Shown in pieces: positions 45,102 through 58,823 of a stretch of 64,000 bases of DNA. The notes beneath the pieces were generated by a model. The model ran no database searches and was not told the origin of the DNA. It was given only the letters and a program-made list of their open reading frames with translations. The DNA comes from Prescottella defluvii. GTDB taxonomy: Bacteria > Actinomycetota > Actinomycetes > Mycobacteriales > Mycobacteriaceae. The position numbers and the translations under genes are program-made. The stretch lies in assembly GCA_029690005.1 (NCBI GenBank), contig CP121458.1, positions 3,410,001 to 3,474,000 on the forward strand, read 5' to 3'. The stretch's first letter is position 1; the number at the start of each line of letters is the position of its first letter.

Positions 45102-45320
45102 ATGAGCACGTCAGTACCACTTCCAGGCCAGCACCTCCCCGGATCCGGTGGCGGTGTCGATCCGGCGGATGTTCACGAGCGTGTCGACGCCCTGCTCGGA
45201 CAGTTGAACGACGCCGGTGGCGGCACCGAGGACGCCCGAGCGCTCGGACGGCAGGCACAGATTCTCGAACGGGCTCACGATGTTCTCGTTGAGTCCCTGG
45301 CAGCAGTGGACAAGGTCTGA
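45102..45320 (+). CDS. Conserved small protein (Rv1693-like)
   Basis: 72 aa, intact. Gly/Pro-rich start (MSTSVPLPGQHLPGSGGG) and a helical, possibly coiled-coil body (LGRQAQILERAHDVLVESLA). Found in this position in related genomes; function unknown. Stop overlaps the tlyA region with a 1-bp gap. Confidence 0.7.
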   Translation: MSTSVPLPGQHLPGSGGGVDPADVHERVDALLGQLNDAGGGTEDARALGRQAQILERAHDVLVESLAAVDKV

Positions 45321-45321
45321 G

Positions 45322-46180
45322 GTGGCACGTCGAGCAAGGGTCGATGCGGAACTGGTGCGGCGGGGTCTCGCCCGCTCGCGTGAGCAGGCCGTGGAGTTGA
45401 TCTCGGCCGGTCGGGTTCTGATCGCGGGCACAGTCGCGACCAAGCCGGCGACCGCCATCGAGGCAGGAACCCCGCTTCTGGTCACGGACGTCGACGAGGA
45501 GATCTCGTGGGCCTCACGCGGAGCGCACAAGCTTCTCGGAGCCCTGGACGCGTTCACCCCGCAGGGCTTGACCGTCGACGGGCGGCGATGCTTGGACGCC
45601 GGCGCCTCGACGGGCGGTTTCACGGACGTCCTGCTGCACAACGGTGCGCGCGAGGTGGTCGCGGTCGACGTCGGGTACGGCCAGCTGGTGTGGCGGCTGC
45701 AGTCGGACGATCGTGTGCACGTCGTCGATCGCACCAATGTCCGCTCGATCGACGCGGAGACGATCGGCGGTCGGGTCGACCTCGTCGTGGCGGATCTGTC
45801 GTTCATCTCGCTCGAACTGGTGCTTCCGGCCCTCGTCGCCTGCGTGAACGAGCGGCGCCGATCTGGTCCCGATGGTCAAGCCGCAGTTCGAGGTGGGTAA
45901 GGAACGCGTCGGATCGGGTGGTGTGGTCCGCGACCCGGAGTTGCGGGCGAGCGCCGTCATCGAGGTTGCCGAGGCGGCTGCCGAATTGGGCCTTCGCACC
46001 GTCGGCGCCGTCGCGAGTCCGCTGCCGGGGCCGTCCGGAAACGTCGAGTACTTCCTGTGGCTGCGCAAGGACGGTCAGGACGGAAACGACGATCAGGACA
46101 CGGACACGGTGTCCGACACGGGCGAGACCCCGTCGGTCGAGGAGCTGATCCGCCGAGCCGTCGCCGAGGGGCCCCAGTGA
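45322..46180 (+). CDS. tlyA: TlyA rRNA 2'-O-methyltransferase
   Basis: GTG start; about 286 aa. N-terminal S4 RNA-binding domain (DAELVRRGLARSREQAVELI) and a FtsJ-like SAM domain (DAGASTGGFTDVLLHNGARE, VADLSFISLELVLPAL). TlyA methylates riboses in 16S and 23S rRNA and its loss gives capreomycin resistance in mycobacteria. Frameshift at ~45860; the rest reads LVPMVKPQFEVGKERVGSGG. Acidic D/E/T tail at the C-terminus. Confidence 0.9.
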
Positions 46181-47131
46181 CCGAGGTGACGGCGTCAGCC
46201 GCTCCGCGTCGCGTTGCCGAGCGCCAGATCCTCCTGGTGGCGCACACGGGCCGTGCCGAGATCACCGAGACCGCCCGCCGCGTCGCCGAGATCTGTGCCC
46301 GCGCGGGTATCGCGTTGCGGCTGCTCGAGAACGAGGTCGACGTCGACCGGGTCGAATCTTTCGCCGAGGGACCGGACAGGCCCGTCGTCAGTGTCGTTCC
46401 GGAAGGGCCGGGGGCGGCGTCGGACTGCGAGATGGTGATCGTGCTCGGTGGCGACGGGAGCTTCCTGCGCGCTGCGGAGCTGGCCCAGTCCGCTGATGTC
46501 CCCGTGCTCGGGATCAATCTCGGCCGGATCGGGTTCCTGGCGGAGGCCGAGGCGGAGCATCTGGAAAAGGCCATGGACCAGGTGGTTCGGCGCGAGTACC
46601 GGATCGAGTACCGGATGACCCTCGACGTGCTGGTTCGTGTCGAGGACCGGATCGTGCAGCGCGGATGGGCGCTCAACGAGGCCAGCATCGAGAACCGTTC
46701 GCGTCTGGGTGTGCTCGAAGTGGTGCTCGAAGGTCGACGGGCGGCCGGTATCCGCGTTCGGCTGCGACGGTGTGCTGATCTCGACCCCGACGGGATCCAC
46801 CGCGTACGCATTCTCGGCCGGCGGACCCGTCGTGTGGCCGGAACTCGAAGCGCTACTGGTGATTCCGAGCAATGCGCACGCGCTGTTCGCGCGTCCGCTG
46901 GTCACGAGCCCGGAGTCGATCGTCGCGGTCGAGACGGTCGCGGACAGTCATGACGGCCTCGTATTCTGCGACGGTCGCCGCACGCTGGAGCTTCCCGCGG
47001 GCGGGCGCGTCGAAGTGGTGCGGGGCAAGGATCCGATCCGTTGGGTGCGGCTCGATTCGGCTCCATTCGCGGACCGGATGGTGCGCAAGTTCGAGCTTCC
47101 GGTGACGGGGTGGCGAGGGAGGAAACGGTAG
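46177..47131 (+). CDS. nadK: NAD kinase
   Basis: GTG overlapping the tlyA stop; about 318 aa. [17 protein letters not shown] (GGDG motif), [12 protein letters not shown] and [16 protein letters not shown] (ATP/NAD site). Frameshift at ~46735 (restored EGRRAAGI to [13 protein letters not shown]). Makes NADP from NAD and ATP or polyphosphate. Confidence 0.93.
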
Positions 47132-47132
47132 C

Positions 47133-48909
47133 GTGCTGGCGGAGATTCGGATCGACAACCTCGGGGCCATCTCGTCGGCCTGTGCGCTGTTCCACGCGGG
47201 CCTCACGGTCCTGACCGGCGAGACCGGTGCAGGCAAGACGATGGTCGTGACCAGCCTCCACCTGCTGAGCGGCGCCCGCGCCGACGCCGGCCGGGTCCGG
47301 GTCGGAGCCGCACGGGCCGTCGTCGAGGGACGGTTCAACGTCGACGAGTCCGCGCCGCAGATCGAGCGCGAGGTGACCAGGCTCCTCGAATCCTGCGGCG
47401 CCGAGCGCGACGAGGACGGCAGCATCATCGCTGTCCGGACCGTCGGCGGTGACGGCCGTTCGCGGGCCCACCTGGGTGGACGGAGCGTTCCGGCGGGTGT
47501 CCTGTCCGAGTTCACCGATCCGCTGCTCACCGTCCACGGCCAGAACGACCAGTTGCGCCTGCTCCGGCCGGATCAGCAGCGCGGCGCACTCGATCGCTTC
47601 GCGGACAAGATCATCGGGCCACTGCTCACGCGGTACCGCAAGCGTCGCGACGAGTGGGTCGAGGCCCGCGCGGAGCTGATCGAACGCGCCAGCCGCGCAC
47701 GCGAACTCGTCCAGGAAGCCGATCAGCTGACCTTCGCGCTCGAGGAGATCGACCGGATCGCGCCGACACCGGGCGAGGACGTCGAGATCGTCGACGAGGT
47801 TCGCCGCCTGGGCGACCTCGATTCGCTTCGCACGGCCGCGGAGGGCGCGCAGGCCGCGCTCGCCGGAGTCGACGACGGTGGCATCGACGGCGCCACCGGG
47901 GCCCTCGACCTGCTGGGCGAGGCCCGTGCACGAATCGAGTCGTCCGACGATCCGCGCCTGTCCGGACTCGGTCCGCGGCTGGGGGAGGCGATCGCGGTGG
48001 TCGCCGACGTCGCGGGCGAGCTGTCCGGCTACCTGTCGGGGCTTCCCAGCGATCCGGGTGCGCTCGACACGCTGCTGACCCGTCAGGCCGAACTGAAGAC
48101 GTTGACCCGCAAGTACGCCGCCGACATCGACGGCGTGCTCGAATGGGCCGAATCGGCCCGTGAACGTCTCGCCCGGATCGACACGTCCTCCGATGCCCTG
48201 GCCGCGCTCTCGGCACGCGTGGACGAGTCGGCGAAGCCCACCGCCGAGGCTGCGGTGAAGCTGTCCGCCGTGCGGTCGAAGGCCGCGACGAAGCTCGCGA
48301 AGGCCGTCAGCGACGAGCTCGCCGGGCTGGCGATGGGGCGGGCGGCGCTGGACGTCTCGGTCAGGCTGCGGGAGGCCGGCCCCAACGATTCGGCACCGCT
48401 CACCGTCGACGGCCGCGAACTGCACGCCGGCGCGTCCGGGTCGACGAGGTGGAGTTCCGGCTCGCCGCGCACAGCGGCGCGCAGGCGCTCCCGATCAGCA
48501 AGAGTGCCTCGGGCGGTGAACTGTCCCGCGTCATGCTCGCGCTCGAGGTTGTGCTCGCTGGATCCGACCGGGCGCGACGATGGTGTTCGACGAGGTGGAC
48601 GCCGGAGTCGGCGGCCGTGCCGCCGTCGAGATCGGGCGTCGGCTCGCGCGGTTGGCACGTACGCACCAGGTCATAGTCGTCACGCACCTGCCGCAGGTCG
48701 CGGCGTTCGCGGACACGCACCTGGTGGTCGACAAGACCGACGACGTGCGCAGCGGCGTCGACAGTGGCGTCCGGACGCTGACGGAGGAGGAGCGGGTCGT
48801 CGAGTTGGCGCGGATGCTCGCCGGGCTCGAGGACACCGAAACCGGACGTGCGCATGCCGAGGAACTGCTCTCGATCGCCGGACAGGAGCGCAGCACCGCG
48901 TCGGCGTGA
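47133..48909 (+). CDS. recN: DNA repair protein RecN
   Basis: GTG at 47133; about 593 aa. Walker A LTGETGAGKTMVV, long central coiled coil, signature SASGGELSRVMLALE, Walker B TMVFDEVDAGVGGRAAVEIG. SMC-like ATPase in double-strand-break repair. Frameshifts at ~48440 and ~48575. No LexA-like box recognised upstream. Confidence 0.92.
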
Positions 48910-49012
48910 CATTGCGAAACCGACTTTTTGGTTGGTGAAGCTGTGACGGGTGTGGTATTTGGTACGGCGCGCCTCCCCGAACATCCGTTTCCGACGGGCG
49001 ATCATCGAGCCC

Positions 49013-50195
49013 ATGAAGATGCCGGCGCTGCTCTCCCGTAAGACCGAGTCCCTCCCAGGAATCAGTGGCATCGCTCGGGTCGACCGTGACACCGGCAAGC
49101 TGCTACGACGGGTCGGGCACGGCGATGTCGTCGTGCTCGACGAGATCGACCTGGACCGGGTCACCGCGGACGCTCTCGTGGCGGCCGGGGTGCTGGCCGT
49201 GGTGAACGCGTCGCCGTCGATCACCGGTCGCTACCCGAACCTCGGTCCGGAGGTTCTGGTCGCCAACGGGATCGTGCTGATCGACTCGGCCGGCGTCGAG
49301 ATCTTCAAGACGATCAAGGACGGGTCGAAGGTCCGACTGCACGAAGGCGGCGTGTACGCGGGCGAGCGTCAGCTGGCCGAGGGGCAGGAGCAGTCCGAGG
49401 CCGAGATCTCCGATCGGATGATCGAGGCCAAGACCGGTCTTGTCGACCATCTCGAGGCGTTCTCGGGCAACACGATCGAGTTCATCCGGTCGGAGAGTCC
49501 GCTACTGATCGACGGCGTCGGAGTCCGGACATCGACGTCGACCTGAAGGACCGGCACGTCGTGGTCGTGGCGGACGGCCCCGATCACCAGGCCGATCTGA
49601 AGGCGCTCAAGCCGTTCATCAAGGAGTACTCGCCGATCCTCGTCGGTGTCGGCGTGGGCGCGGACACGCTGACGAAGGCGGGCTACCGGCCGACCTCATC
49701 GTCGGCGACCCGGACGAGATCGCCAGCGAGACGCTCAAGTGCGGTGCCGAGGTCGTGCTGCCGGCGGACCGGACGGGCACGCGCAGGGCCTGTCCCGCAT
49801 CCAGGACCTCGGCATCGGTGCCATGACGTTCCCGGCGTCGGCCTCGCCGTCGGACCTGGCGCTGTTGCTGGCCGACCACCACGGTGCGTCGCTGATCGTC
49901 ACGGTCGGCAGCACGGTCTCGCTCGACGAGTTCTTCGACCGCGGACGCCGCGACGCCAACCCGGCGGCGTTCATGACCCGCCTCAAGGTGGGACCGAAGC
50001 TGGTGGACGCCAAGGCCGTCGCGACGCTGTACCGCAGCCGGGTGTCCGGGGCGGCGATCGCGTTGCTGGTGCTCGCGGCGTTGGCCCGCGGTGATCGTCG
50101 CACTCGTCGTCTCGAACATCGGCGGCGAGGCAGTGGACTGGGCAATCGATACGTGGAACAGCTTCGCGCTGTGGGTTCAGGGGCTCTTCAAGTGA
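49013..50195 (+). CDS. SteA-like septation/cell-separation protein (Rv1697)
   Basis: ATG at 49013 (MKMPALLSRKTESLPGISGI). About 395 aa: cytosolic part with ASPSITGRYPNLGPEVLVAN, NTIEFIRSESPLLIDG and PFIKEYSPILVGVGVGADTL, then one C-terminal membrane segment (GAAIALLVLAALA). Four frameshifts, ~49528, ~49690, ~49770 and ~50095. In Corynebacterium the homologue SteA acts with SteB (the next gene) in daughter-cell separation. Stop overlaps the mctB start. Confidence 0.85.
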
Positions 50196-51136
50196 TTTCT
50201 GATGCGTCAACACGCCATCTCCATAGCGGCGATCTTCCTGGCTCTCGCGATCGGCGTGGTGCTCGGATCCGGCCTGCTCTCGAACGGCATGCTCTCGGGA
50301 CTGCGGGACGACAAGGCCGAACTGCAGAACCAGATCGAGCATCTCAACGAGAAGAACAATCAACTCGGCGAGCAGCTCACGGCGGCCGACGGATTCGATT
50401 CGGCCGTCGCCGACCGGATCCTGCACGACACCCTCGCGCAGCGTTCGGTCATCGTGATCACCACCCCGGACGCCGATCCGGGCGACATCGAAGGCGTGCA
50501 GCGCTCGGTGGCGCAGGCGGGCGGTTCGGTCACCGGTCGGTGTCGCTCACCCCGTCGTTCGTCGACTCCGTCAACGGCGACCAGTTGCGTACGACAGTGA
50601 CGAACATCATCCCCGCCGGCATCCAGCTCCGGACCGGTGCCGTCGATCAGGGCAGCCTGGCCGGTGACCTGCTCGGTTCGGTGCTGCTGCTCAACCCGCA
50701 GTCGGCCCAGCCGCAGACCACGCCAGAGGAGCGGACGCTGGCGCTGGAGACGCTGCGCGGCGGCGGCTTCATCGACTACGACGGCAACGTCCAGCCAGCT
50801 CAGCTGGCGGTCGTCCTCACCGGCAGCGGCGACCCCGAGAACACCGGCGGCAATCGTGGTGCGGTGATCGCCCGCTTCGCCGGGGCGCTCGACGGCCGCG
50901 GTGCGGGCACCGTGCTGGCAGGGCCGCCGTCGGCTGCCGAGGGCAACGGCCCGATCGCCGTCGCGCGTGCCGACGCCGCGGTGGCGTCGGTGCTGACGAC
51001 GGTCGACGATGTGGACCGCGAGTCGGGTCGGATCACGACCGTCCTCGCACTTCAGGAGCAGTTGGGAGGCGGTGCCGGGCGTTACGGGACGGGCCCCGGC
51101 GCCACCGCGATCACGGTGGGTGCGCCGCGGCCGTAG
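50192..51136 (+). CDS. mctB: MctB/SteB-like envelope protein
   Basis: Likely GTG at 50192 (VIS then RQHAISIAAIFLALAIGVVL) with one surplus base before 50202; ATG 50202 is the alternative. About 312 aa: one N-terminal membrane anchor, a coiled coil (DKAELQNQIEHLNEKNNQLG) and an outer globular domain. Homologue of Mtb Rv1698, described as a copper-export channel, and of corynebacterial SteB. Frameshift at ~50535. Confidence 0.85.
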   Translation: MISDASTRHLHSGDLPGSRDRRGARIRPALERHALGTAGRQGRTAEPDRASQREEQSTRRAAHGGRRIRFGRRRPDPARHPRAAFGHRDHHPGRRSGRHRRRAALGGAGGRFGHRSVSLTPSFVDSVNGDQLRTTVTNIIPAGIQLRTGAVDQGSLAGDLLGSVLLLNPQSAQPQTTPEERTLALETLRGGGFIDYDGNVQPAQLAVVLTGSGDPENTGGNRGAVIARFAGALDGRGAGTVLAGPPSAAEGNGPIAVARADAAVASVLTTVDDVDRESGRITTVLALQEQLGGGAGRYGTGPGATAITVGAPRP

Positions 51137-51282
51137 CACGGATGTGACGCCTGTCGCTCGGAAACCGGGAGCGTCGTGCACGGTTCTCGGGCGACAGGTG
51201 TTACCGTGAAGTCCCGTGGGTCGGCAGGCCCCAGCATGCTTCATCTCAGACCAAGTCCTGCACAGTCGTCACGGGAGCCCCT

Positions 51283-53011
<1,729 letters not shown>

Positions 53012-53020
53012 CGATCGCCG

Positions 53021-53668
53021 ATGAGCCTTCCGGGGGAGCACGAGTTCCACACCGTCGCCTCGCGTGATGTGTACAGCGGCGCGATCGTCGCGCTGCGGGT
53101 GGACCGGGTCGCCATGCCCGGAGGGCGAGAAGCCGATAGGGAGGTCGTCGAGCATCACGGCGCAGTTGCCGTCGCGGTGCTCGACGACGCCGATCGGCTG
53201 GTCCTCATCCGGCAGTACCGGCATCCCCTCGGACGACGTCTGTGGGAGTTGCCGGCCGGGCTGCTCGACGAGCCTGGCGAGGATCCGCTCGATGCCGCCC
53301 GCCGCGAACTCGTGGAGGAGACGGGTCTGGCCGCGGACGACTGGTCCGTCCTCGTCGACATCGCGCTGTCCCGGGGTTCACGGACGAATCGGTGCGGGTG
53401 TTCCTGGCGACCGGCCTGCGTGAGGTCGGCCGTCCTGACGCCCACGACGAGGAGGCCGACCTGGAGATCGACCGCGTTCCGCTCGACGACGCGGTGGCGA
53501 TGACGCTGCGCGGAGAGATCGTCAACGCCACCGCCGTGTCCGGCATCCTCGCCCTCGCCGCGGCCCGCGCTCGGGCGACGGCCTACGGCAGCCGGGTGCG
53601 GACTGGGCCGATCGGCCGATACGTTCGCGCGACGCAAGCACGGTCGGACCGACAGCGAATCCGCATGA
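53021..53668 (+). CDS. NUDIX hydrolase (ADP-ribose pyrophosphatase type)
   Basis: ATG at 53021; about 216 aa. NUDIX box around [20 protein letters not shown] followed by ETG (GX5EX7REUXEEXGU pattern), within WELPAGLL context as in ADP-ribose pyrophosphatases. Frameshift at ~53378. A second one near 53580 seems to hide the stop; a +1 frame ends at TGA 53666-53668, overlapping xerD. Orthologue position of Rv1700. Confidence 0.85.
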
Positions 53669-54590
53669 CGGTACTGGGCGGCCAGATCGACACGTATCTG
53701 GACCACCTGGCCGTCGAGCGCGGCGCCGCGCGCAACACGCTGAGCTCGTACCGTCGTGACCTCGACCGGTACGCGCGGTTCCTGTCCGACCGGCAGATCG
53801 ACGACCTCCGGGCGGTCGGCGAGCCCGACGTCACCGAGTTCGTCGTCGCGCTACGGCGCGGCGACCCGGACTCGGGACGGTCGCGCTCGCGCCCAGTTCG
53901 GCGGCGCGGGCGCTGATCGCGGTGCGCGGACTGCACCGGTTCGCCGCCGCGGAAGGCGTGACGTCGGCCGACGTGGCGCGGGCCGTGAAGCCCCGACACC
54001 GGGCCGGCGCCTGCCGAAGTCCCTGCCCCTCGACGACGTCCTCTCGATCCTCGACGCCGCAGGCGGCGACGGGCGTCCGACAATCCGCGCACGCTCCGGG
54101 ACCGGGCTCTGCTCGAACTGCTGTACTCGACGGGCGCACGCATCTCGGAGGCCGTCGGCCTCGACCTCGACGACCTCGACGCCGAGTCGCGTTCGGTGCT
54201 GCTGCGCGGCAAGGGCGGCAAGGAACGGGTCGTGCCCGTCGGCCGTCCCGCGATCGCGGCGATCGACAACTATTTGGTTCGCGGCCGTCCCGGCCTCGTC
54301 GGCCGCGGCACGCCCGCGCTGTTCCTCAATGCCCGTGGAGGACGACTGTCCCGGCAGAGCGCGTGGCAGGTCCTCCACGACGCCGCGGAGAAGGCGGGGA
54401 TCACGGTCGCGGTGTCGCCGCACACGCTGCGGCGCTCGTTCGCGACGCACCTGCTCGACGGCGGCGCGGACGTGCGCGTCGTGCAGGAATTGCTGGGCAT
54501 TCGTCGGTGACGACGACCCAGATCTACACGATGGTGACCGTCACAGCGTTGCGTGAAGTGTGGGCACAGGCGCACCCGCGGGCCCGCTGA
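53665..54590 (+). CDS. xerD: Tyrosine recombinase XerD
   Basis: ATG at 53665 ([20 protein letters not shown]). About 310 aa: SAM-like core-binding domain, then the catalytic domain with Arg in [13 protein letters not shown], Lys in [24 protein letters not shown], the GH pair, and Tyr in [10 protein letters not shown]. Frameshifts at ~53885, ~54003, ~54080 and ~54505. Resolves chromosome dimers at dif with XerC. By position and similarity to Rv1701 it is the chromosomal enzyme and not a phage integrase. Confidence 0.9.
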
Positions 54591-54689
54591 CGCGGTGCGT
54601 GTTGGCCGTCGTTTGAGGTCACGAAGCGGTAGCGTTACGAAATCAGCTGGAAGACAGGACGGGATCGACAGGACAGGGGACATCGGACC

Positions 54690-55619
54690 GTGGTGACACC
54701 GCAGCCGCAGCAAGCGGAGCCCGCGCACCCGTTTTCCGGGGGATGCGCTGTCGTATGCAAGAGACGTCGAGTGCAGGGACGTGATACCGCTCGGGCCCAC
54801 CGGCCGGCCGTTGCGTGAGGTGCCGGAACCCGGGCCCGTCGTCAGTCACGGTCCCGCCCGGATCATCGCGATGTGCAACCAGAAGGGTGGTGTGGGAAAG
54901 ACCACATCCACGATCAACCTGGGTGCCTCGCTGGCCGAGCAGGGCCGCCGGGTGCTGCTCGTCGACCTCGATCCGCAGGGCGCGCTGTCCGCGGGACTCG
55001 GTGTCGCGCACCATGATCTGGAGTTGACCGTCCACAACCTCCTCGTGGAGCGCACGTCGATCGACGACGTGCTGATGCGGACCCGCATCGAGGGCCTCGA
55101 CCTGCTGCCCAGCAACATCGACTTGTCGGCGGCCGAGATCCAACTCGTCACCGAGGTGGGACGCGAGCAGACGCTGGGCCGCGTGCTGCACCCGGTGCTC
55201 GACCGCTACGACTACGTGCTGATCGACTGCCAGCCGTCGCTGGGCCTGCTCACTGTCAACGCGCTCGCATGCGCCGACAGTGTGATCATCCCGATGGAGT
55301 GCGAGTCTTCTCGCTGCGCGGGCTCGCTCTGCTCAACGACACCGTCGACAAGGTCCGCGACCGCCTCAATCCCCGGCTGTCGCTCGAGGGCATCGTCGTG
55401 ACGATGTTCGATTCGCGCACCCTCCACGCCCGTGAGGTGATGTCGCGCGTCGTCGAGGTGTTCGGCGACCTCGTCTACGACACCGTCATCAACCGCACCG
55501 TCCGCTTCCCGGAGACCAGCGTAGCGGGGGAGCCGATCACCACGTGGGCGCCCAAGTCCGGGGGCGCGGAGGCCTACCGGGCCCTCGCCCGCGAGGTCAT
55601 CCACCGCTGCGCCCGGTGA
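54690..55619 (+). CDS. ParA-family ATPase adjacent to scpAB
   Basis: GTG at 54690 (VVTPQPQQAEPAHPFSG); about 309 aa. Deviant Walker A CNQKGGVGKTTSTINLG, DLDPQGALSAGLG and LIDCQPSLGLLTVNAL. One surplus G at ~54740 and a lost base at ~55308. Not linked to parB; its overlap with scpA suggests a role with the condensin complex or chromosome organisation (Rv1708 type). Confidence 0.88.
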
Positions 55620-56453
55620 GCACGGACGTCGCGTCGGGGGCCGAGACAGTGCATGTGGAGGTAGAGGGTGGGGACGGTCCGGGTTTCCGGGTGCGTCTGC
55701 GTAACTTCGAGGGACCGTTCGATCTGCTGCTGACGCTCATCAGCCAGCACCAGCTGGACGTCACCGAGGTGGCGTTGCACGAGGTGACCGACGAATTCAT
55801 CTCCTACACCCGCGGCCTCGGCAGCGAACTCGGTCTGGACCAGACCACCGAGTTCCTGGTGGTGGCGGCGACGCTGCTCGACCTCAAGGCGGCGCGTCTG
55901 CTGCCGGCGGGCGAGGTGGACGACGACGAGGACCTGGCGCTGCTCGAGGCACGCGACCTGCTGTTCGCGCGGCTGCTGCAGTACCGGGCCTACAAGCAGG
56001 TGGCGCAGCTGTTCGGCGAGCTCGAGGCGGCCGCGCTGCGGCGGTATCCGCGGTCGGTATCCGTCGAGGACCGATACGTCGACTTGCTGCCCGAGGTGCT
56101 GCTCGGCGTCGATCCGCGTCAGTTCGCCGAGATCGCCGCGACCGCCTTCCGTCCCGGCCGGTCGCGAAGGTGGGGCTCGACCACCTGCATGTCCCGACGG
56201 TGTCGGTGCCGGAGCAGGCGGCGAGGGTGCTGGAGCTGTTGCGGGAACGCGGCGTCGGCGTGTGGACGCCGTTCGCGGAGCTGATCGCCGAGTGCGAGAT
56301 CCCGTGCAGATCGTGGCGCGCTTCCTGGCGCTGCTCGAGCTGTATCGCGAGCGGTCGGTTCTGTTCGAGCAGCCCGAGCCGTTGGGAGACCTGCTGGTGA
56401 GCTGGACCGGCGAGAGTGCGGCGGTGCCCGCGAGCGAGGAGGACTACCGATGA
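55616..56453 (+). CDS. scpA: Segregation and condensation protein A (kleisin)
   Basis: GTG overlapping the parA stop; about 279 aa. FRVRLRNFEGPFDLLLTLIS and HQLDVTEVALHEVTDEFI are typical ScpA; the C-terminal winged helix carries LALLELYRERSVLFEQPEPL. Frameshifts at ~56165 and ~56303. Bridges the SMC heads with ScpB. Confidence 0.92.
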
Positions 56454-57155
56454 CATCCGTCGACGATGATGATCTGAGCCCCTTCGAGGACGAGTTCGCG
56501 GAGATGACCGACGACCGCCTGGCGGCTGCGCTCGAGTCGATGCTGCTGGTCATCGACACTCCCGCGTCGCCGGCAACGCTGGCGGACGCCCTCGGCGAGC
56601 CCGAGGCGCGGGTCGAGACGATGCTTCGCACGATGTCCGCCGACCTCACCGCCCGCGGCAGCGGCATCGACCTGCGGTTCGCGGGGACGGGTGGCGTTCT
56701 ACACCCGCACCGAGTACGCGCCGTACGTCGAGCGCTTGCTGCTCGACGGCGCCCGATCGAAGCTGACTCGCGCGGCGCTCGAGACGCTCGCGGTGATCGC
56801 CTACCGGCAGCCGCTCACCCGTGCCCGGATCAGCGCCGTGCGCGGCGTCAACGTCGACGGCGTCATTCGCACCCTGCTGGCCCGCGGACTGATCACCGAG
56901 GCCGGTCCGGACCCGGACACCAACGCGACCACGTACGTGACGACCGAGCTGTTCCTCGAGCGCCTCGGGTTGGCGTCGCTGACGGATCTGCCGCCGCTCG
57001 CACCGCTGCTTCCGGACGTGGATGTGATCGATGACATCACCGAGAGTCTCGAAGCGGATCCACGATTTGCGAGAATGGACAGGACCGCGGGCTCAGGGGC
57101 ACAGGCCCGGAGCCCGAGATCGACACCGAAAACTGACAGGGATCGAAAAAAGTGA
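56450..57155 (+). CDS. scpB: Segregation and condensation protein B
   Basis: ATG overlapping the scpA stop; about 235 aa. Tandem winged helices: LESMLLVIDTPASPATLADA and KLTRAALETLAVIAYRQPLT, then ISAVRGVNVDGVIRTLLARG. Frameshift at ~56692. Variable basic C-terminal tail. Confidence 0.92.
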
Positions 57156-58130
57156 ACAAGCCCGCTCGCCGTGATGGCACACCGGACCGCAAGAACAGGC
57201 AGCCTGCCAAGGGCGCGAAGCCCGCAAAGAGCACTGCCCGATCGACCGCTGCGAACAAGCAGCTCGACAAGCGGGGCGAGCCGAAGTCGGCGAAGCCCCA
57301 GCGCGCCCAGACCCAGGCGCAGACCCCGAAGATCAGCAACGCGAAGCCCGCGAAGCACCAGTACTCCGAGATCGACCGCGATCTCGCGCCCATGAAGGGC
57401 GACGGCGTCCGACTCCAGAAGGTGCTCGCGCAGGCCGGAGTCGCCTCGCGCCGCGCAGCCGAGGAACTCATCGACCAGGGCCGCGTCGAGGTCGACGGCC
57501 GCATCGTCGTCGAGCAGGGCCTGCGCGTCGATCCCGAGAACGCGGTGGTCCGCGTCGACGGCATCCGCGTGGTTGTCAGAAGGACCTGGTCCACATCGCG
57601 CTGAACAAGCCGCGCGGCTGGCAGTCCACCATGTCCGACGACCTCGGACGCCCGTGCATCGGCGACATCGTCTCCGAGCGCGTCTCCGCCGGTCAGCGGC
57701 TCTTCCACGTCGGCCGTCTCGACGCCGACACCGAGGGACTGATCCTGCTGACCAACGACGGCGACCTCGCGCACCGGCTGATGCACCCGTCGTACGAGGT
57801 GCCGAAGACGTACCTGGCTACCGTGCAGGGCGTCGTCGACCGCGGCATCGGCAAGACCCTCAAGGCCGGCGTCGAGCTCGATGACGGGCCGGCGAAGGTC
57901 GACGCGTTCCAGCTCCTCGACATCAACGGCGGCAAGTCGCTGGTGAAGATCGTCCTGCATGAGGGCGCAAGCACATCGTGCGCCGTCTCCTCGACGCCGT
58001 CGGGCACCCGGTGGTGCGTCTGGTCCGCACCGACATCGGTGCCGTCGCGCTCGGTGACGGGCGTCCGGGCACGCTGCGTGTGCTCGGCCGCGGTGAGGTC
58101 GGCAGCCTGTACGGGGCGGTCGGCCTGTGA
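57152..58130 (+). CDS. rluB: RluB-type 23S rRNA pseudouridine synthase
   Basis: GTG overlapping the scpB stop; about 326 aa. A long basic Lys/Ala/Pro-rich N-terminal extension (~1-85), an S4 domain ([20 protein letters not shown]) and the catalytic domain with [20 protein letters not shown] (catalytic Asp). Frameshifts at ~57572 and ~57967. Modifies 23S helix 89. Confidence 0.9.
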
Positions 58131-58823
58131 GCATGACCAACGACGGGCCACTGGTCGTCGCGATCGACGGACCGTCGGCACCGGTAAGTCCAGCGTGTCC
58201 CGCCGGGTGGCGACGGCCCTGGGCGCGCGGTATCTCGACACCGGCGCGATGTACCGCATCGCGACGCTGCACGTCCTGCGCCAGGGCGTCGATGTCTCCG
58301 ACCCGTCGCGATTGCCGAGGCGACGTCATCGCTGCCGTTGTCGATCGGGACCGATCCCGCAGCGGAGGGCGTGCAGTTGGCTGGGGAGGACGTCACCGAC
58401 GAGATCCGCGGCGCCGCTGTGACGCAGGCGGTGTCGGCGGTCTCGGCGGTTCCCGACGTGCGCACCTTCCTGGTGGACCTGCAGCGGCGGATCGCCCTGC
58501 AGTTCGAGCGGATCGTCGTCGAGGGCCGCGACATCGGCACCGTCGTCCTACCGGACGCCGACGCGAAGATCTTCCTGACGGCCTCCGCGGAGGCCAGGGC
58601 CATGCGGCGCAACGCCCAGAACATCGCCGAGGGGCGCGGAGACGACTTCGCCGCCGTCCTCGCCGATGTGCAGCGCCGCGACCACCTCGACTCCACCCGC
58701 GCGGTATCTCCGTTGCGTCCGGCGGAGGACTCGGTGACGGTGGACACGAGTGAACTGGGAATCGAAGACGTGATCGACAGGTTGCTGCTGGTGGTCAGCG
58801 ACAGAACTGGAGCAGTGCAGTGA
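58127..58823 (+). CDS. cmk: Cytidylate kinase
   Basis: GTG overlapping the rluB stop; about 232 aa. P-loop [17 protein letters not shown] after restoring a base at ~58172, [11 protein letters not shown], and [20 protein letters not shown]. Second frameshift at ~58313. Phosphorylates CMP and dCMP. Confidence 0.93.

Noticed and set aside
53665..54590. Phage or island integrase
   Set aside because: The tyrosine recombinase sits in the conserved NUDIX-xerD-parA-scpA order and matches chromosomal XerD, so it is not evidence of a mobile element and is not linked to the island at tRNA-Pro.
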